Source: Sergeia podlipaevii (taxonomy: Eukaryota > Euglenozoa > Kinetoplastea > Trypanosomatida > Trypanosomatidae). From it: DNA of 64,000 bases. Location of the stretch: NCBI GenBank assembly GCA_030849805.1, contig JASANZ010002249.1, forward strand, positions 1 through 64,000, read 5' to 3'. This document shows, one piece after another, positions 47,101-57,433 of this stretch; position 1 is the first letter of the stretch, and each line of letters starts with the position of its first letter. The notes under the pieces were generated by a model that saw only the letters and a list, made by a program, of their open reading frames with translations, searched no databases and was not told the origin of the DNA. The position numbers and the translations under genes were made by a program.

Positions 47101-48357
47101 ATGCAAGCCACGTATGGCCGTTGTGAATTTTCACTGGACACACTACCAGTTTTAGTCATTGACAGTGTGGGATGCTGTAACAACAAGGAGGCTTTAAACT
47201 GTGATGAGGAGGAGGAACACGTACATTCAGCAATTTCGCTCTCGTCGACACGCGGTTGTGCGAAGAAGTTGAAGAAATTCCCCGTACTCGAGGAAGTGTG
47301 CGATAATGATAAGGAGATGCAGGAGGAAATCGAGAGAAGCCAGCTAACACACGACTGCAACCTCTCGGCACTACAGTTAACGGAGGTGCCAGGGAATATG
47401 CCGTTATGCTCTCTCACAAAGATAAGTCTGTCTGAGAATAAGCTAACGACGCTACCGTCGGCTATGTTTGCTGCTTCTTGCGGTCAGTGTATCCGTGAAC
47501 TTGATGTCAACTCCAATTCTCTTACAAGTCTTCCAGATGAGATGTTTTACCTCCCGGCACTTGAGGTGCTCATGCTAAATCACAACAATCTTACCGTACT
47601 TCCTCTTGACAATATCAGTCGCAACCGCTTTCTGCCGTCACTGAGGCGCGTTGGCATTGAGTTTAACAATCTCACTACGTTCCCCTCAGAGTTCTTTGAG
47701 CTGTGCCCTAATCTTGAGGAAGTTCTTTTGGGACAGAACGAAAGAATGCTTGATTCACCTGTGCCTCTGAGTAAGTTGCAAAGCAGGCACCCAGACGCCA
47801 CCGGCAATGTGCTGGTAAAGATTGACAACCGCCCTCGTATCATTGACCAGATTCGTGCAGAGGACTGGGCGACTGTGCTGCCGTGGCTCACACTAGACAT
47901 GCATAAGATATACCCTGATAAGGTGCTTGACTATCTGTACTTGGGATCTCTACGCACGGCACAAACTGTTACGGTTTATCACGATTTAGATATAAAGTTT
48001 GTGCTCACCGTTGGACGTGACCTTGAGGCACTCATAGAGCCCGGCATGAGACACTTAGTGCAGCTAATTAATGATTTCCCTGGCGAGGACATGAGCGTTT
48101 TGTTTGATGAAGCCTTTGAGTTTATTAATGAAGCACGTGCATGCAAAAAGGGTGTTCTCATCCACTGCTTTGCTGGCCTTTCGCGGTCAGTCACCATTGC
48201 AGTTGCTTATCTTATGAGATACGAACACCTCACGAGGGATCAAGCCATGGATCTCATTAAAGAAGCGCGTCCGGCCGCGCGGCCCAATGTTGGTTTCATG
48301 GAGACACTTGCAGAGTATGAAACGGTATTGCGGAAAGAGGGAATATTGAAGTTGTAG
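47101..48357 (+). CDS. Leucine-rich repeat plus dual-specificity phosphatase (LRR-DSP)
   Basis: A 418-residue protein; the frame is open from TTG 47053 but the first ATG is 47101. Residues about 95-235 contain six leucine-rich repeats (LTKISLSENKLTTLPSAMF, IRELDVNSNSLTSLPDEMF, LEVLMLNHNNLTVLP). From about residue 280 a dual-specificity phosphatase domain follows, with DYLYLGSLRTA at its start, general-acid Asp in LINDFPGED, and the P-loop HCFAGLSRS with catalytic Cys356 and Arg. The catalytic set is intact. The LRR-DSP combination has been described as a kinetoplastid-specific architecture. Substrate unknown; the LRRs probably select it. The N-terminal 90 residues are Cys/Glu-rich and unassigned. 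Confidence 0.85.
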   Translation: MQATYGRCEFSLDTLPVLVIDSVGCCNNKEALNCDEEEEHVHSAISLSSTRGCAKKLKKFPVLEEVCDNDKEMQEEIERSQLTHDCNLSALQLTEVPGNMPLCSLTKISLSENKLTTLPSAMFAASCGQCIRELDVNSNSLTSLPDEMFYLPALEVLMLNHNNLTVLPLDNISRNRFLPSLRRVGIEFNNLTTFPSEFFELCPNLEEVLLGQNERMLDSPVPLSKLQSRHPDATGNVLVKIDNRPRIIDQIRAEDWATVLPWLTLDMHKIYPDKVLDYLYLGSLRTAQTVTVYHDLDIKFVLTVGRDLEALIEPGMRHLVQLINDFPGEDMSVLFDEAFEFINEARACKKGVLIHCFAGLSRSVTIAVAYLMRYEHLTRDQAMDLIKEARPAARPNVGFMETLAEYETVLRKEGILKL

Positions 48358-50444
48358 TGGGCCGCGTGGGATAGAGAGGGAGAGAGAAAGGAAGAGAAGG
48401 ATGCCTGATTGTGTACCTTTTTTTTTGGTCTAATCTGATGCTCATTTTTTTTTTTTTTACCATTTGCTGCCGCCGAAAACGCTTATTTTGCGCAATGTCG
48501 CATATGCTTCTTTGTCATTACATTTACTTTAAAAAAATTTTTTTTAACTACTATCAGTTTTGTTTCTTTCCGTATTGATCATATAGTTTATGTTGTCTTA
48601 ATATTTTTATTAAAGGGAATTCTATTATTGGGGTAAAATTTCTATTTTTTTTTTGCTTTTTTCTGACCTTTATATATTTGGCGGCACAGCTGCGGTTTAG
48701 TGGGATGCAGGTGCTGTGTAGAGGGAAATATTAGTATACAGAAGTGCCTTTTTTTATTATTATTACTCCTTTTCAATCCTTATGCTGCGATTGTGGCGTG
48801 TGAAAGGGACTGAACTGAGCTGCTAGTTGTACGGGTACATATTTCTTTGTGAAAAAAGAAACTGCGTGAGAAGCTTCTTGAGAATGATGGAAGAAGGAAG
48901 TGAAATTGGTGGTTCACATCAACATTAGACATGAGTTTATATCCTCTTACTTGGAGAAGAAACAATGAGTGAGAATGCGTGTTTGTGAGAAAGAGAGGGA
49001 GAGAGAAGGAAGAAACTTTGTTGTAATTGCCTCCTTTCCTTTTTGAGATATGAGCACATTGTAGCTGCTATATCCGTGCGCAACTGCAGTTCTTTCTTGC
49101 TAGAATCTTGTACACTTGTAGGGAGTCTTTATCTGAACCCTGGATTTCTTTTTTTATTTTTAAGGGATTATCGATGCCAAATACTTCTATACGCGATTGC
49201 TTTTTTTTTTGGTGTTTTTGCTTGTCTATTTACTATGCCTTTCACTAGTAGGAGGACAAGAAAAGGAACACATGAAAGCAATCGCCGTTGTATCGCGGCT
49301 GTCAGCGTGGTTCCCGGGCTGCTTGTTATTGTAATTATTGTTATTACTATTATCATAATTCCACCGCTTTTTGCGTTTTTTGTGTTGACACTCGCTGTGG
49401 AGACGCGTATGCGTATGTTTCTTCCTTTTTTTTTTCACTGGGCACTTTTATTATTTTTTTTATTGTTCATTTATGCGTTGCATTTTTGTTTGTGTGTTTG
49501 TTTGCAAGTTGGTTTTGCTTGCTCTTTTCTTCTTATTTTGTGAGTCTCTATTGCAGTGTGATTATATGTGAGATGCCTTTCTTTTCTTTTGGTGTTGATT
49601 AGTTTTGCTGATGGTTGTTCTGTGTCTTCTTTTTTTTTAAAAAAAAATATTAATGACATTTAAGGTGGTTTAGTGGAGTGCGATATTACTCCAAGAGGGG
49701 GGGAAGACCGATGATGTATTCCGAGGCAATTGTAAGTGGACTACGCTTTTGTTCTTGCGTTCTTTGGTAGAACCCCGTTGATGAACTAACATTTGCGGTG
49801 AGTTGTGGTGTGAGTTTTGTGTAGTGCGGAAAATAGCAGAAATGTTGTTTCTTTTCTTTTGCATGCTCTTTAGGGGTTGTGTTTGCTGTATCTTCTTTAC
49901 GGCGTCTTGCTGTTACGCAGTTCGCAAATAAAAAATATATATATCGCCAAGCTGTTGTTTGCGATTCATGAGGGCAAATCGAAAATGAAGAATGACATAT
50001 GCGGATACTTCTATTTAAGTGTTATTTTTGTATGTGTATGTGTTTGTGTGTGTGTGTGTGTGCTTTAGGCGACAAATATGTCACATCCAAGCAAAGAAAC
50101 GCCCAATACGTATTTTCTCTTCGTATAAGTTAAAGAAAGATTGGATTTTGGAACCAACATGCGTTGTGGCACCAGCGAAGGGCTTGGCAAAGTGCGTCTG
50201 TAGTACATCACCCATATCTTTTTCGCTCCTTCCGTATCACCTATATAACATTTTTTTTTGATGTTTTAGTCTCTTTTTTTTTTTTCTACTAGTTGCTGCA
50301 TCTAACCAGAGACCAACTTTCCCTTGATCAGCATCGACCCACAGTGTTGCAGTAGTACCTCGGTGCTCATACTTCAAAACATTGGAAAGCCTTTTCTCCG
50401 TATTGGACTTTTTTTTGACATTGACCTGCTGGTGTTACGCCTTC
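48358..50444. other. 2.1-kb gene-poor stretch
   Basis: No convincing gene. It is dominated by T-runs (48418, 48446, 48643, 49200, 49427, 49630, 50252, 50273) and a TG run at 50043-50062. Open frames such as 49043-49543 are built from T-rich DNA and read as Phe/Leu/Ile. 48780-49020 is purine-rich and less repetitive but shows no coding signal. The last T/C tract and AG before the next gene are at about 50270-50310. Confidence 0.5.
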
Positions 50445-51059
50445 ATGTCTTTTTTCCTGAAACGTTCTGCGGCGTGGGCTGGAGTGTGGTGCGGCGGCGA
50501 CTTTTTCGCTCAATTTTATAGCGCGCACAAGGCGTCGGCTGCGAAGCGGCTGAAAGGAGAGAAGCGCGAGGGCCCAAGGCCCACTGGAGGTCAAATGCTG
50601 GGAATGCTGGATAAGGAGCGTCTCGCTGCAGCAGCAGTCTTTGGTGCACTTGTAGGACCTTGTGTGCTCCAGTTTGAACGGCTGTTGCCTCGCATATTCG
50701 GCAATTTAGATCGCAACGCGACGGGGTGCCTTTGCGCACTGGGCTTGCAACAGCTGGTGATGACACCTGTAATGACTTGGACGTACTTTAACGCAATGAC
50801 TGCCATGAAGGGTGGATTTTCTGATCCTAGTTTCATGGAAGTACACGCGCCTCGCGAGCGCCACGACGTGAAGGGCATCGAGAGGTACATCTTCGAGGAT
50901 GTGATGCCATACCCTATTCTAACGTCCTGGGCCGTGTACGTCCCGTTGTACATGTTTGCCTTCTTTGGGCCCTTTCGTGGGGCTGGTTTTCTCTCTGGTT
51001 GCATTCTGTTTCCATGGTGCTCGATGCTCTCTTATTGCCAGGAAACCCGGTTGCTCTAG
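50445..51059 (+). CDS. Mpv17/PMP22 family membrane protein
   Basis: A 204-residue protein. The frame opens at TTG 50382; I use the first ATG, 50445 (MSFFLKRSAAWAG). The order of features follows Mpv17/PMP22: an N-terminal helix with AGVWCGGDFFAQ (family pattern G-GD-x-x-x-Q), then RLAAAAVFGALVGPCVLQFERLLPR (pattern R-x-x-x-F-G-x-x-x-x-GP-x-x-x-x-W/F-x-x-L), a middle helix and a C-terminal block ending in WCSMLSYCQE. A 25-residue basic insertion follows helix 1 (KRLKGEKREGPRPTGGQ). Family members sit in peroxisomal (here possibly glycosomal) or mitochondrial inner membranes and form small-solute pores. Location cannot be decided from the sequence. Confidence 0.75.
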   Translation: MSFFLKRSAAWAGVWCGGDFFAQFYSAHKASAAKRLKGEKREGPRPTGGQMLGMLDKERLAAAAVFGALVGPCVLQFERLLPRIFGNLDRNATGCLCALGLQQLVMTPVMTWTYFNAMTAMKGGFSDPSFMEVHAPRERHDVKGIERYIFEDVMPYPILTSWAVYVPLYMFAFFGPFRGAGFLSGCILFPWCSMLSYCQETRLL

Positions 51060-52015
51060 CTGTTGTTTTTTGTTGTTTGATGATGGGCATATGCAAACAC
51101 ATGTATCGTCTAATTCAATTTAATGTGTGCGTTTTTTTTTTTTTTTGATATTTACACATTAAAGAAACGATAAAACGGCTTATCTGCGCTTTGGGAAATG
51201 AATGCTCTTGTGCCTTTATACATGGACTTTAAGAAAAGAAAGATCGTCACTGTAACTTGCAATTTTTCTTTTGTGCCCACTACTTTTATTATATATATAT
51301 ATATATACATTTGTTGTGTAGCTAATTATTATTATTATTATATAGTAGTTTTCTTTTTTAGCTCCTTTTTTTTTTGTCATTAATTGACCAACACCTTGAG
51401 TGCATTCCATTCCTTTGTTACTCACACACAGGGGGGAAACTTTAGCCACAACGGTCAAGGTGTTATAAGATAGGAATTGAGATTATTTTTGTCTTCTGCA
51501 TATTATATATCTTTTTTACACCTTTTTTTTTATTATTAGTAAAGTGGCGTGATTATTATCATTTTTAAAGCCCTCCTATAATAGTTTTACATTACTTTTA
51601 TTGCTAGCTTCACTTTCTCTTTTTTTTTTTTTGTAAGATCACACGCGGCCGCGATTCAAGGCTTTTATATCATTTCACTAGTTGTATTACGCTTTTTTGT
51701 ACACGTACACGCTTTTTTTTTTTTTTTTGCTTTATTGCTTTTTTTTTTTCTTTGGAGCTCATATACGCGCGCGGGAGGGACTGTGTGTGTGTGTTCTATT
51801 TATGCGTATCTTGTGCACACGTTAAGTCTTAAAAGGTATTTTTTTTCTTTAGAAGTGCCGCGCTTTTAGTCCATTGATCAAAGTGTGAGAACCTTACTAC
51901 TTTTTTTTTTGTTGTCTAAAAGGCGAAGAAAGAGGGGAAAAGCGTGATAAAGTTTTATCTTGTTTTGTGCTTTACGAAGCATCTAATTTTGTGTATTATA
52001 ATATTAGAGACAATT
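51060..52015. other. Intergenic, T-rich
   Basis: No gene seen. It contains T-runs at 51132-51146, 51618-51631, 51713-51728, 51742-51750 and 51901-51910, a TA run at 51291-51307 and ATT units at 51327-51341. A GCGC-rich patch lies at 51764-51775 followed by a TG run. Confidence 0.55.
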
Positions 52016-54175
52016 ATGAATTGTACGACTGAGCAAGAGCCTCTCTCAAGTAGCAGTAGTATAGATTGCAGTGAAGGCAAAACGAGATGCCCAACATCGT
52101 ATCAGGGATCTCCACCATTGTCGCTGCTTTCTCCTCAAGTCGATGGCCCTCTAATTGGATCATTATCTTCCGGCATTGTAATTGACGCTGAATGCTGCAA
52201 TGTGTTGATGCCGAGGCAGTCCGCTACCTCAGTGCCAGATGACGTTGCTTGCCATGAACGCATGAAGAAGGCGCAAACCGTACGTTGGAGAGAAGAGGAG
52301 CGGCGGTTCTTTCACAATCCCGAGTACAGCGAGTGCCGCGTCATTTTGCTTTTGCAGGAAGCCTTTCGGTCATCGTACGCACACTTGATGGCCACACGAG
52401 ATCGAGGGGAGTTGTCGCCGGAGGACTTTGCGCAGCGTAGGGCAGAGTTGAAGGAGTCGCTGACGGCGATCAAATGTGAGTACAGACGGACGCTGAAACG
52501 CTTCTCAGATAAGGGGGCACCACCGTCCGAGATTGCCTCTCTCGCTTCCAAGGCGGTCAATGGTGTTGCCTCCGTATTCCCGTGGACTTCCTCTGGGTTC
52601 TTTATGCCACTGCAGGAGAACATCAGATTTGACTTTGCGAGGCGGAGCAATGGGTGTCAGGTGCGTCTTGCCAACGACACGCAGGAGCGTCCTACTTGCG
52701 GTGGCGGTCGTGCCTGCAGTGGTGACTCTTGTACTCATTCATCTCTCACACCAATATCAATTCCCTCGCAGCAGGCTCAGCACTGCTGCTTTGATGTGTC
52801 CTCACCGCTATCAGAAACACCACGGTCGCCATGTGAGGGGCCAGCTATGACCTTTAATTTTCAACTCACATTGACAAAGGAGGAAGGTCTCAAAATTGGC
52901 GACCAATTGGTCGATCCATCGCCCATTCCGTCCTCTGCGGGGTACTGCCCTTCAAGTCTACGTCCCGTGGATGAGACGCTCTTCTCTACAGTGTTTGACT
53001 CACCTTGCCGAGGCTCTCCATCTCACATTCCACCTCTTTCCGTTGGTGGACCGGTGAGAGTGGAGGAGTTGCGTCTGTTTGATAAGAAGTTGCTAATATG
53101 CAACGAATGGGCCTTCCTCTCTCGTTCGCTTGCATCTACAAATTTTATCGCAACCCGCCGTCAGGCGATTGCGACATCATCCCGCATTGCGCGCTTAAAG
53201 GCAATGTGTGGTGGGGAAAGCGAGATGTGTTTGCCAGAGCTGAAATCTCCCTCGCAGAAGCTGTTAGGTTCACTATCGGCAGGAAAATCTTCTCCAAATA
53301 CCGACTTATCTGCACCTAAACAGTCCCAAAGCTTTCCAGTTTCACGTCAGAACTCAATATCAATACCACTAAGCGATTCTTTGGAAGATTTTGGTGGCCT
53401 TTCAAGTGTCACTTCAGTGCAGTCTGCTCCCTGCTCTACACTAGTTCTCGGAGACTGCGCGCCATGTGCACACCAAGCTTTGCTAGCGCAACCGCAAGAA
53501 CAGCAGCAACTGCAGCAGTGTGCACAGGTGGCTTCTCAACCCACAGCTGGTCGTTGCTATCCACCGACGATCTATGAGCAGATTGACTCTGCGTTTGCTT
53601 GCCCTCCTAACGCGCTTCAACTTGTACCTGCGAAGCCAACGCCAGTAGGGACGCATTCACACCAGAAACTTCAAGAGCAGCAGCACCTTAGGAAACTACG
53701 AGCATTTCACGTCGAGCCACCACATACGGAAATGCCATTTATCCAAAATGGCCAGCAGCATCTGCAGCAACAGCACCAGCACCATTCAGCGCAGCCGCAT
53801 TCTCTGCCATCGATGCCGCAGCCCACCATGGCGCCGGCGCAGTTCATTCCCCAGTCTTCGTATACGAAAGTGTCCCCTTGCCAGACCCCGCAGCAGGCGA
53901 TGCACCAAGGGCAACAGTTGCTCACACATATGCCTTTTGGATCGCAGTGCAGTCTCTTTCATCTCGCTGCCGCCTTCACTCCTGCGCAGGCAATTAATCC
54001 CCAGCAATTTCAGCGCCAGCCAGTCCCCCCTGTCCAGAGGCAGATGTATGTCCGTCAGCCTCGTCATCTTCTGCCCGCCAACGCCAATGCGGCAACCAGA
54101 TATCAGGCTGCAGTCAGTGATCCAACCCAGCTCATCTCCATTGAGGAGTTCAATCTGCTGAAACAGTTATGGTAG
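52016..54175 (+). CDS. Large Gln/Ser/Pro-rich protein, unrecognised
   Basis: A 719-residue protein from ATG 52016; the frame is open earlier from GTG 51944, but that part is T-rich leader. Residues about 90-190 are the only clearly folded-looking part: charged helices around RWREEERRFFHNPEYSECRV and HLMATRDRGELSPEDFAQ. A second possible short helical unit is at about 345-395 (VEELRLFDKKLLICNEWAFL). The rest is low complexity, Ser/Pro-rich and then increasingly Gln/His-rich (residues about 490-640, for example QHLQQQHQHHSAQPH). Such proteins in kinetoplastids are often RNA-granule or gene-expression regulators, but no RNA-binding motif is visible, so I leave function open. Confidence 0.6.
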   Translation: MNCTTEQEPLSSSSSIDCSEGKTRCPTSYQGSPPLSLLSPQVDGPLIGSLSSGIVIDAECCNVLMPRQSATSVPDDVACHERMKKAQTVRWREEERRFFHNPEYSECRVILLLQEAFRSSYAHLMATRDRGELSPEDFAQRRAELKESLTAIKCEYRRTLKRFSDKGAPPSEIASLASKAVNGVASVFPWTSSGFFMPLQENIRFDFARRSNGCQVRLANDTQERPTCGGGRACSGDSCTHSSLTPISIPSQQAQHCCFDVSSPLSETPRSPCEGPAMTFNFQLTLTKEEGLKIGDQLVDPSPIPSSAGYCPSSLRPVDETLFSTVFDSPCRGSPSHIPPLSVGGPVRVEELRLFDKKLLICNEWAFLSRSLASTNFIATRRQAIATSSRIARLKAMCGGESEMCLPELKSPSQKLLGSLSAGKSSPNTDLSAPKQSQSFPVSRQNSISIPLSDSLEDFGGLSSVTSVQSAPCSTLVLGDCAPCAHQALLAQPQEQQQLQQCAQVASQPTAGRCYPPTIYEQIDSAFACPPNALQLVPAKPTPVGTHSHQKLQEQQHLRKLRAFHVEPPHTEMPFIQNGQQHLQQQHQHHSAQPHSLPSMPQPTMAPAQFIPQSSYTKVSPCQTPQQAMHQGQQLLTHMPFGSQCSLFHLAAAFTPAQAINPQQFQRQPVPPVQRQMYVRQPRHLLPANANAATRYQAAVSDPTQLISIEEFNLLKQLW

Positions 54176-54199
54176 TGGAGTGTCTGAGGCGGAGGGAGA

Positions 54200-54209
54200 G
54201 GGGGGGGGG
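54200..54209. other. G10 tract
   Basis: An unbroken run of ten G just after the stop codon of the Q-rich gene, inside gaggcggagggaga-G10-cacccac. A second G10 follows 300 bases downstream (54504-54513). Confidence 0.9.
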
Positions 54210-54503
54210 CACCCACAGTACTTAGGCGCTATAAGGGGATAGATGAAGCCGTGGTGGTGGCGCCGATAAGTATAATGGCGTGTTTTCAATTAACATAACG
54301 AAAATGAATACGTTGCGTTGTATGAAGGAAATGACACATGGATAGTGTGGTAGAAGGAGGAAGATACACAAGAAAATTATTTCTTATTTATTTTTTTCGC
54401 TTAGTGGCTCTGTTTGCTCGTTTTTTTTTCGTTATTAGCTGCAGCCGTGCTGGCCTCCTCTTTTTCTTTTTGTTGTTCGTTTATCCCTGTCTTTGCACAA
54501 GGC

Positions 54504-54513
54504 GGGGGGGGGG
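54504..54513. other. G10 tract
   Basis: Ten consecutive G after caaggc, followed by aggagag. It mirrors the composition seen at the divergent strand-switch G12 tract. Confidence 0.9.
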
Positions 54514-56294
54514 AGGAGAGCTTTTCCCCTGCGTGTATTGACTTATGCACTCGGCCATGACGTCATAAACATGTGTTCCCAGGTAAAGCGAATGAAGTGG
54601 AAACTATTTCTTATGCACATGTTCAGGGGGCTTATTGCCGGCACAACTTTAGAACAGCATTGTAGCACCTAATTTTTGTTATTTTTTTATTTTTTTTTCT
54701 TTTTTGCGTGATTGTTTTTGTTGCTTTTAACAGATTGATTTTTCCTTTTGCGAGTACCCCAGAGGGACCGAAAGTTATTATATATTTATTATATTTATAG
54801 TTTTCATTTATGGTACGTATGTGATATTGAAGTTGAGTTTTAACTAGTGCTGCTTTTCTATTATCCCAGCTGGTCAAAGGATTTCCGTGCAATGATAAAC
54901 ACGTATTTCTTTTCTCTTAAAAAGAGTCCTTGAAAATACTATAGCGTTGATCCTTTTGCTATATATATGTTTGTTTCCGTACGCAAGTGTGCGATGGTGT
55001 ACTTGCTGATTTATACATCAAAACTTGCTACAATTGCTGATGTTTGTTGAGAAAAATATATACGTTTTTAAGCGTTTGTTTACCATCATGTATTTAGTCA
55101 ACCTTTTCCCTTTTTAGTTTAAATGTGCTTCTCTTTTTTTTTTTCCTTTTGCGCACCAATGGACGTAAAAACAGTTTTACACGTGTGCAACATATTTCTC
55201 AAAGCCAAGAGGTAACGTACTACAGAAGGAGAAGCATGAATCAAATGATGCGGCGCTACCTTTTGTTTAACAAGATGAACAACCAGAAAGCCATATTCAT
55301 ATCATGGATTGTAGCCTACAACACCTTTCAAAGAAATAAATTACCGTCTGATTGGTCCCCTTTTTTGTTTTTGTTTGTTTGTGCGCGATATATATGGTGA
55401 TTTTTTGCCCTTTCTTAAGATATAGTAAACATATGCGAATGAAGGCTAAGAGGATCAAGCTTCTCGCGCCATCGCAAGTGGTTCCTGCCAGTTGCTATTT
55501 GCAAGTGGGATTAGTAAGTAACTACATGTGCAGGATGGCGTGCTTGAGGTATCTCTGCTCCCCTATTGATGCCTGAAATCGGTTTATTATTATTATTATT
55601 ATTGCTATCATTATCATGATTATTATTATGTTGTTTGCAGCAGTGGTCTTTCTATCAATATGCCAGTTAGCTAGTTAGTTAGTTTTTTTTGAAGGGGATA
55701 CGCCGCCTTCATTTCTTCCCATTTTCTCCTCTCTTTGTGTGCTTTAAGTTTCTTCTTCTTTTGGTGCTATTAGTTGTTACTATTATTGTTTTTGTCGTTA
55801 TCTGTGCTGAAGTTTTTGCCGAATGGTTTTTATTTTTGTTTACCTTCAGATCTATATGTTTGTCTTTAATAACGTATACATAAAACTATGTTTCTTTCAA
55901 GAACGGGTAGGCTGGCACAATGATTTTTTTAAGTTTTTTTTTTTTCATGCTGTAGGGTTTTTTTATTGTTGAAACAATTTTGCTTTTTAAAAAGTTTCAA
56001 AACATTTTTTATTGTATATATTCTTTATACCGTCGGACTGCGTAGGGCCAAATTTAAGTGCATTTGCTGTTTTTTTTCTCTTTTTCATTTTCTTTTATTG
56101 TTGTATGGATGCTACTATAGTGTGGGTACATGCCATAGCTGTAAAACTAAACGTAAGAGAATCCATTTTTTGTTTTGTAGTATTATTGCTTTCAAGACTT
56201 CAAAAAGAAAAAAAAGAATACTTCTTATTTATTTGTTACACACTGCTGATACATTTTTTTTTTTTTCATTCTTCATTGTTCTACCGAGAGAATG

Positions 56295-56336
56295 TGCATT
56301 TATGTATGTATGCACATGCATGCATACATAAATGCA
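56295..56336. repeat. 42-base near-perfect palindrome
   Basis: The outer arms tgcatttatgtatg (56295-56308) and catacataaatgca (56323-56336) are exact reverse complements. Inside one mismatched pair (T/G) are the inner arms atgca and tgcat around a two-base centre. It could extrude as a cruciform or form an RNA hairpin. Confidence 0.95.
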
Positions 56337-57077
56337 TTTTTTTTTACCGAATGGAAGTGATGCAGCAAGAAAGAAAAAACATAAATATTACTTTCGGTAC
56401 TTTTCTCTCTATGATACATGTGAGAGTTGAGTGCGCTTTTAGTTTATTTACTCTTTCATTTCTCTCCGACGAGCAAATATAACGAATGAGTGCAAGCACA
56501 AGGTAAGAGAGATAGTAGTGAGAGAGGGTGAGAAGAATTCGTAATAATATTTGTGCTTTGCGTTTTGCGTGACATCTCTTTTTTCTTCTTTTTTATATAT
56601 AGTTGTGATGATTACGTGTATGAAACACAGTAGCGAAATGAGCCACCATTTTTGAGGACCACTTTGCTTTGTGCATTCCAGTTCATTTTTTACCATTTTT
56701 TTTTTTAAGTTCTGTTGTACCGATAGATATAGCGAATGGTATCAGCGACGGACTGAAGGCTGTGCCTCACATTTTGTTGATGCCTACTTCTATCTACGTA
56801 ACAATATCTATATTTGTATCCATATTAATATGCTTTTTTTTTGCTTTAGGGAACGATACTTGCCTTACTTTGGGAGTTATTGCTTCCACTCAGCTGCGAT
56901 ATGACAAGACTGATGATGCTGATGTGTATCTCCTTTTTGTTTTTTGAGAGCCGAGGTGCAATGTGGAGGCATGGTTTCTATTTCAAGCATGTATGCAAAG
57001 AGCAAAATTAAATGTGGATAACATATATTGTAGGACCATTCAATTCTCTGAATCTCTCTTCTCCCTAAACGGGTAAC

Positions 57078-57104
57078 ACCGTCGTTGGCACACGACGGTT
57101 TTTT
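57078..57104 (+). terminator. Perfect 8-bp hairpin followed by T6
   Basis: accgtcgt (57078-57085), loop tggcac, acgacggt (57092-57099), with a T6 run beginning at the last arm base. The shape is that of an intrinsic terminator or a Pol III-type stop after a stem. In a kinetoplastid no intrinsic terminator is expected, so the label describes shape only. The 3' end of a small non-coding RNA is an alternative. Confidence 0.3.
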
Positions 57105-57360
57105 GAAAATGGGACTGCTGAGCAACAGTAACAACAATGAGAAAGCAATAAAGTGCTCTATCGCTGTGGGTCTTCATGAGAACTATATTTTGCTTCTTTG
57201 CTGCACTTCTCTTTATATCTTTTAAAGTTTTTTTTTTTGGGTAAGCACGTAGCGATCTGAGTCTACAATTCAAGTCTTTACGTTGGTAGTGCAGAACGCC
57301 AGCAATTTGCTTTTTTTTTTTCAAGGTTGATTTTGTATTGACAAGTAAGCCAATATATAT

Positions 57361-57387
57361 ATTATTATTATTATTATTATTATTATT
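57361..57387. repeat. (ATT)9 microsatellite upstream of a splice acceptor
   Basis: Nine ATT units follow a short TA run and are followed by ttttcttctgtag, whose AG (57397-57398) lies 35 bases before ATG 57434. If translated from an upstream TTG it would give a false leucine-rich signal peptide. Confidence 0.9.
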
Positions 57388-57433
57388 TTCTTCTGTAGTC
57401 ACTGGCCCAGTTAGTTTACGCACCTCAAGCATT

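Larger units (their letters stand above)
54176..57433. other. 3.3-kb gene-free gap with structured elements
   Basis: This is the longest gap in the plus-strand block. It starts with two G10 tracts (54200-54209 and 54504-54513), then very T-rich DNA. 55203-55576 is an island of balanced composition with two tiny ATG-opened frames (55236-55400, 54 residues; 55433-55576, 47 residues) that I cannot support as genes. ATT repeats lie at 55582-55603. A 42-base palindrome lies at 56295-56336 and a perfect hairpin with T6 at 57078-57104 (separate entries). An (ATT)n run at 57361-57387 and tract ttttcttctgtag (AG 57397-57398) precede the next gene. Confidence 0.6.

Noticed and set aside
49043..49543. 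166-residue plus-strand open frame
   Set aside because: Composition is Phe/Leu/Ile/Val from T-rich DNA with no domain and no sensible leader.
55966..56482. Overlapping open frames of 121 and 156 residues
   Set aside because: They read T-runs and a palindrome, use non-ATG or late starts, and overlap each other in two frames.
57338..57433. Apparent signal peptide with eight Leu before the PLP enzyme
   Set aside because: It begins at TTG, and the Leu run is the (ATT)n microsatellite read in frame; the acceptor at 57397-57398 lies inside it.
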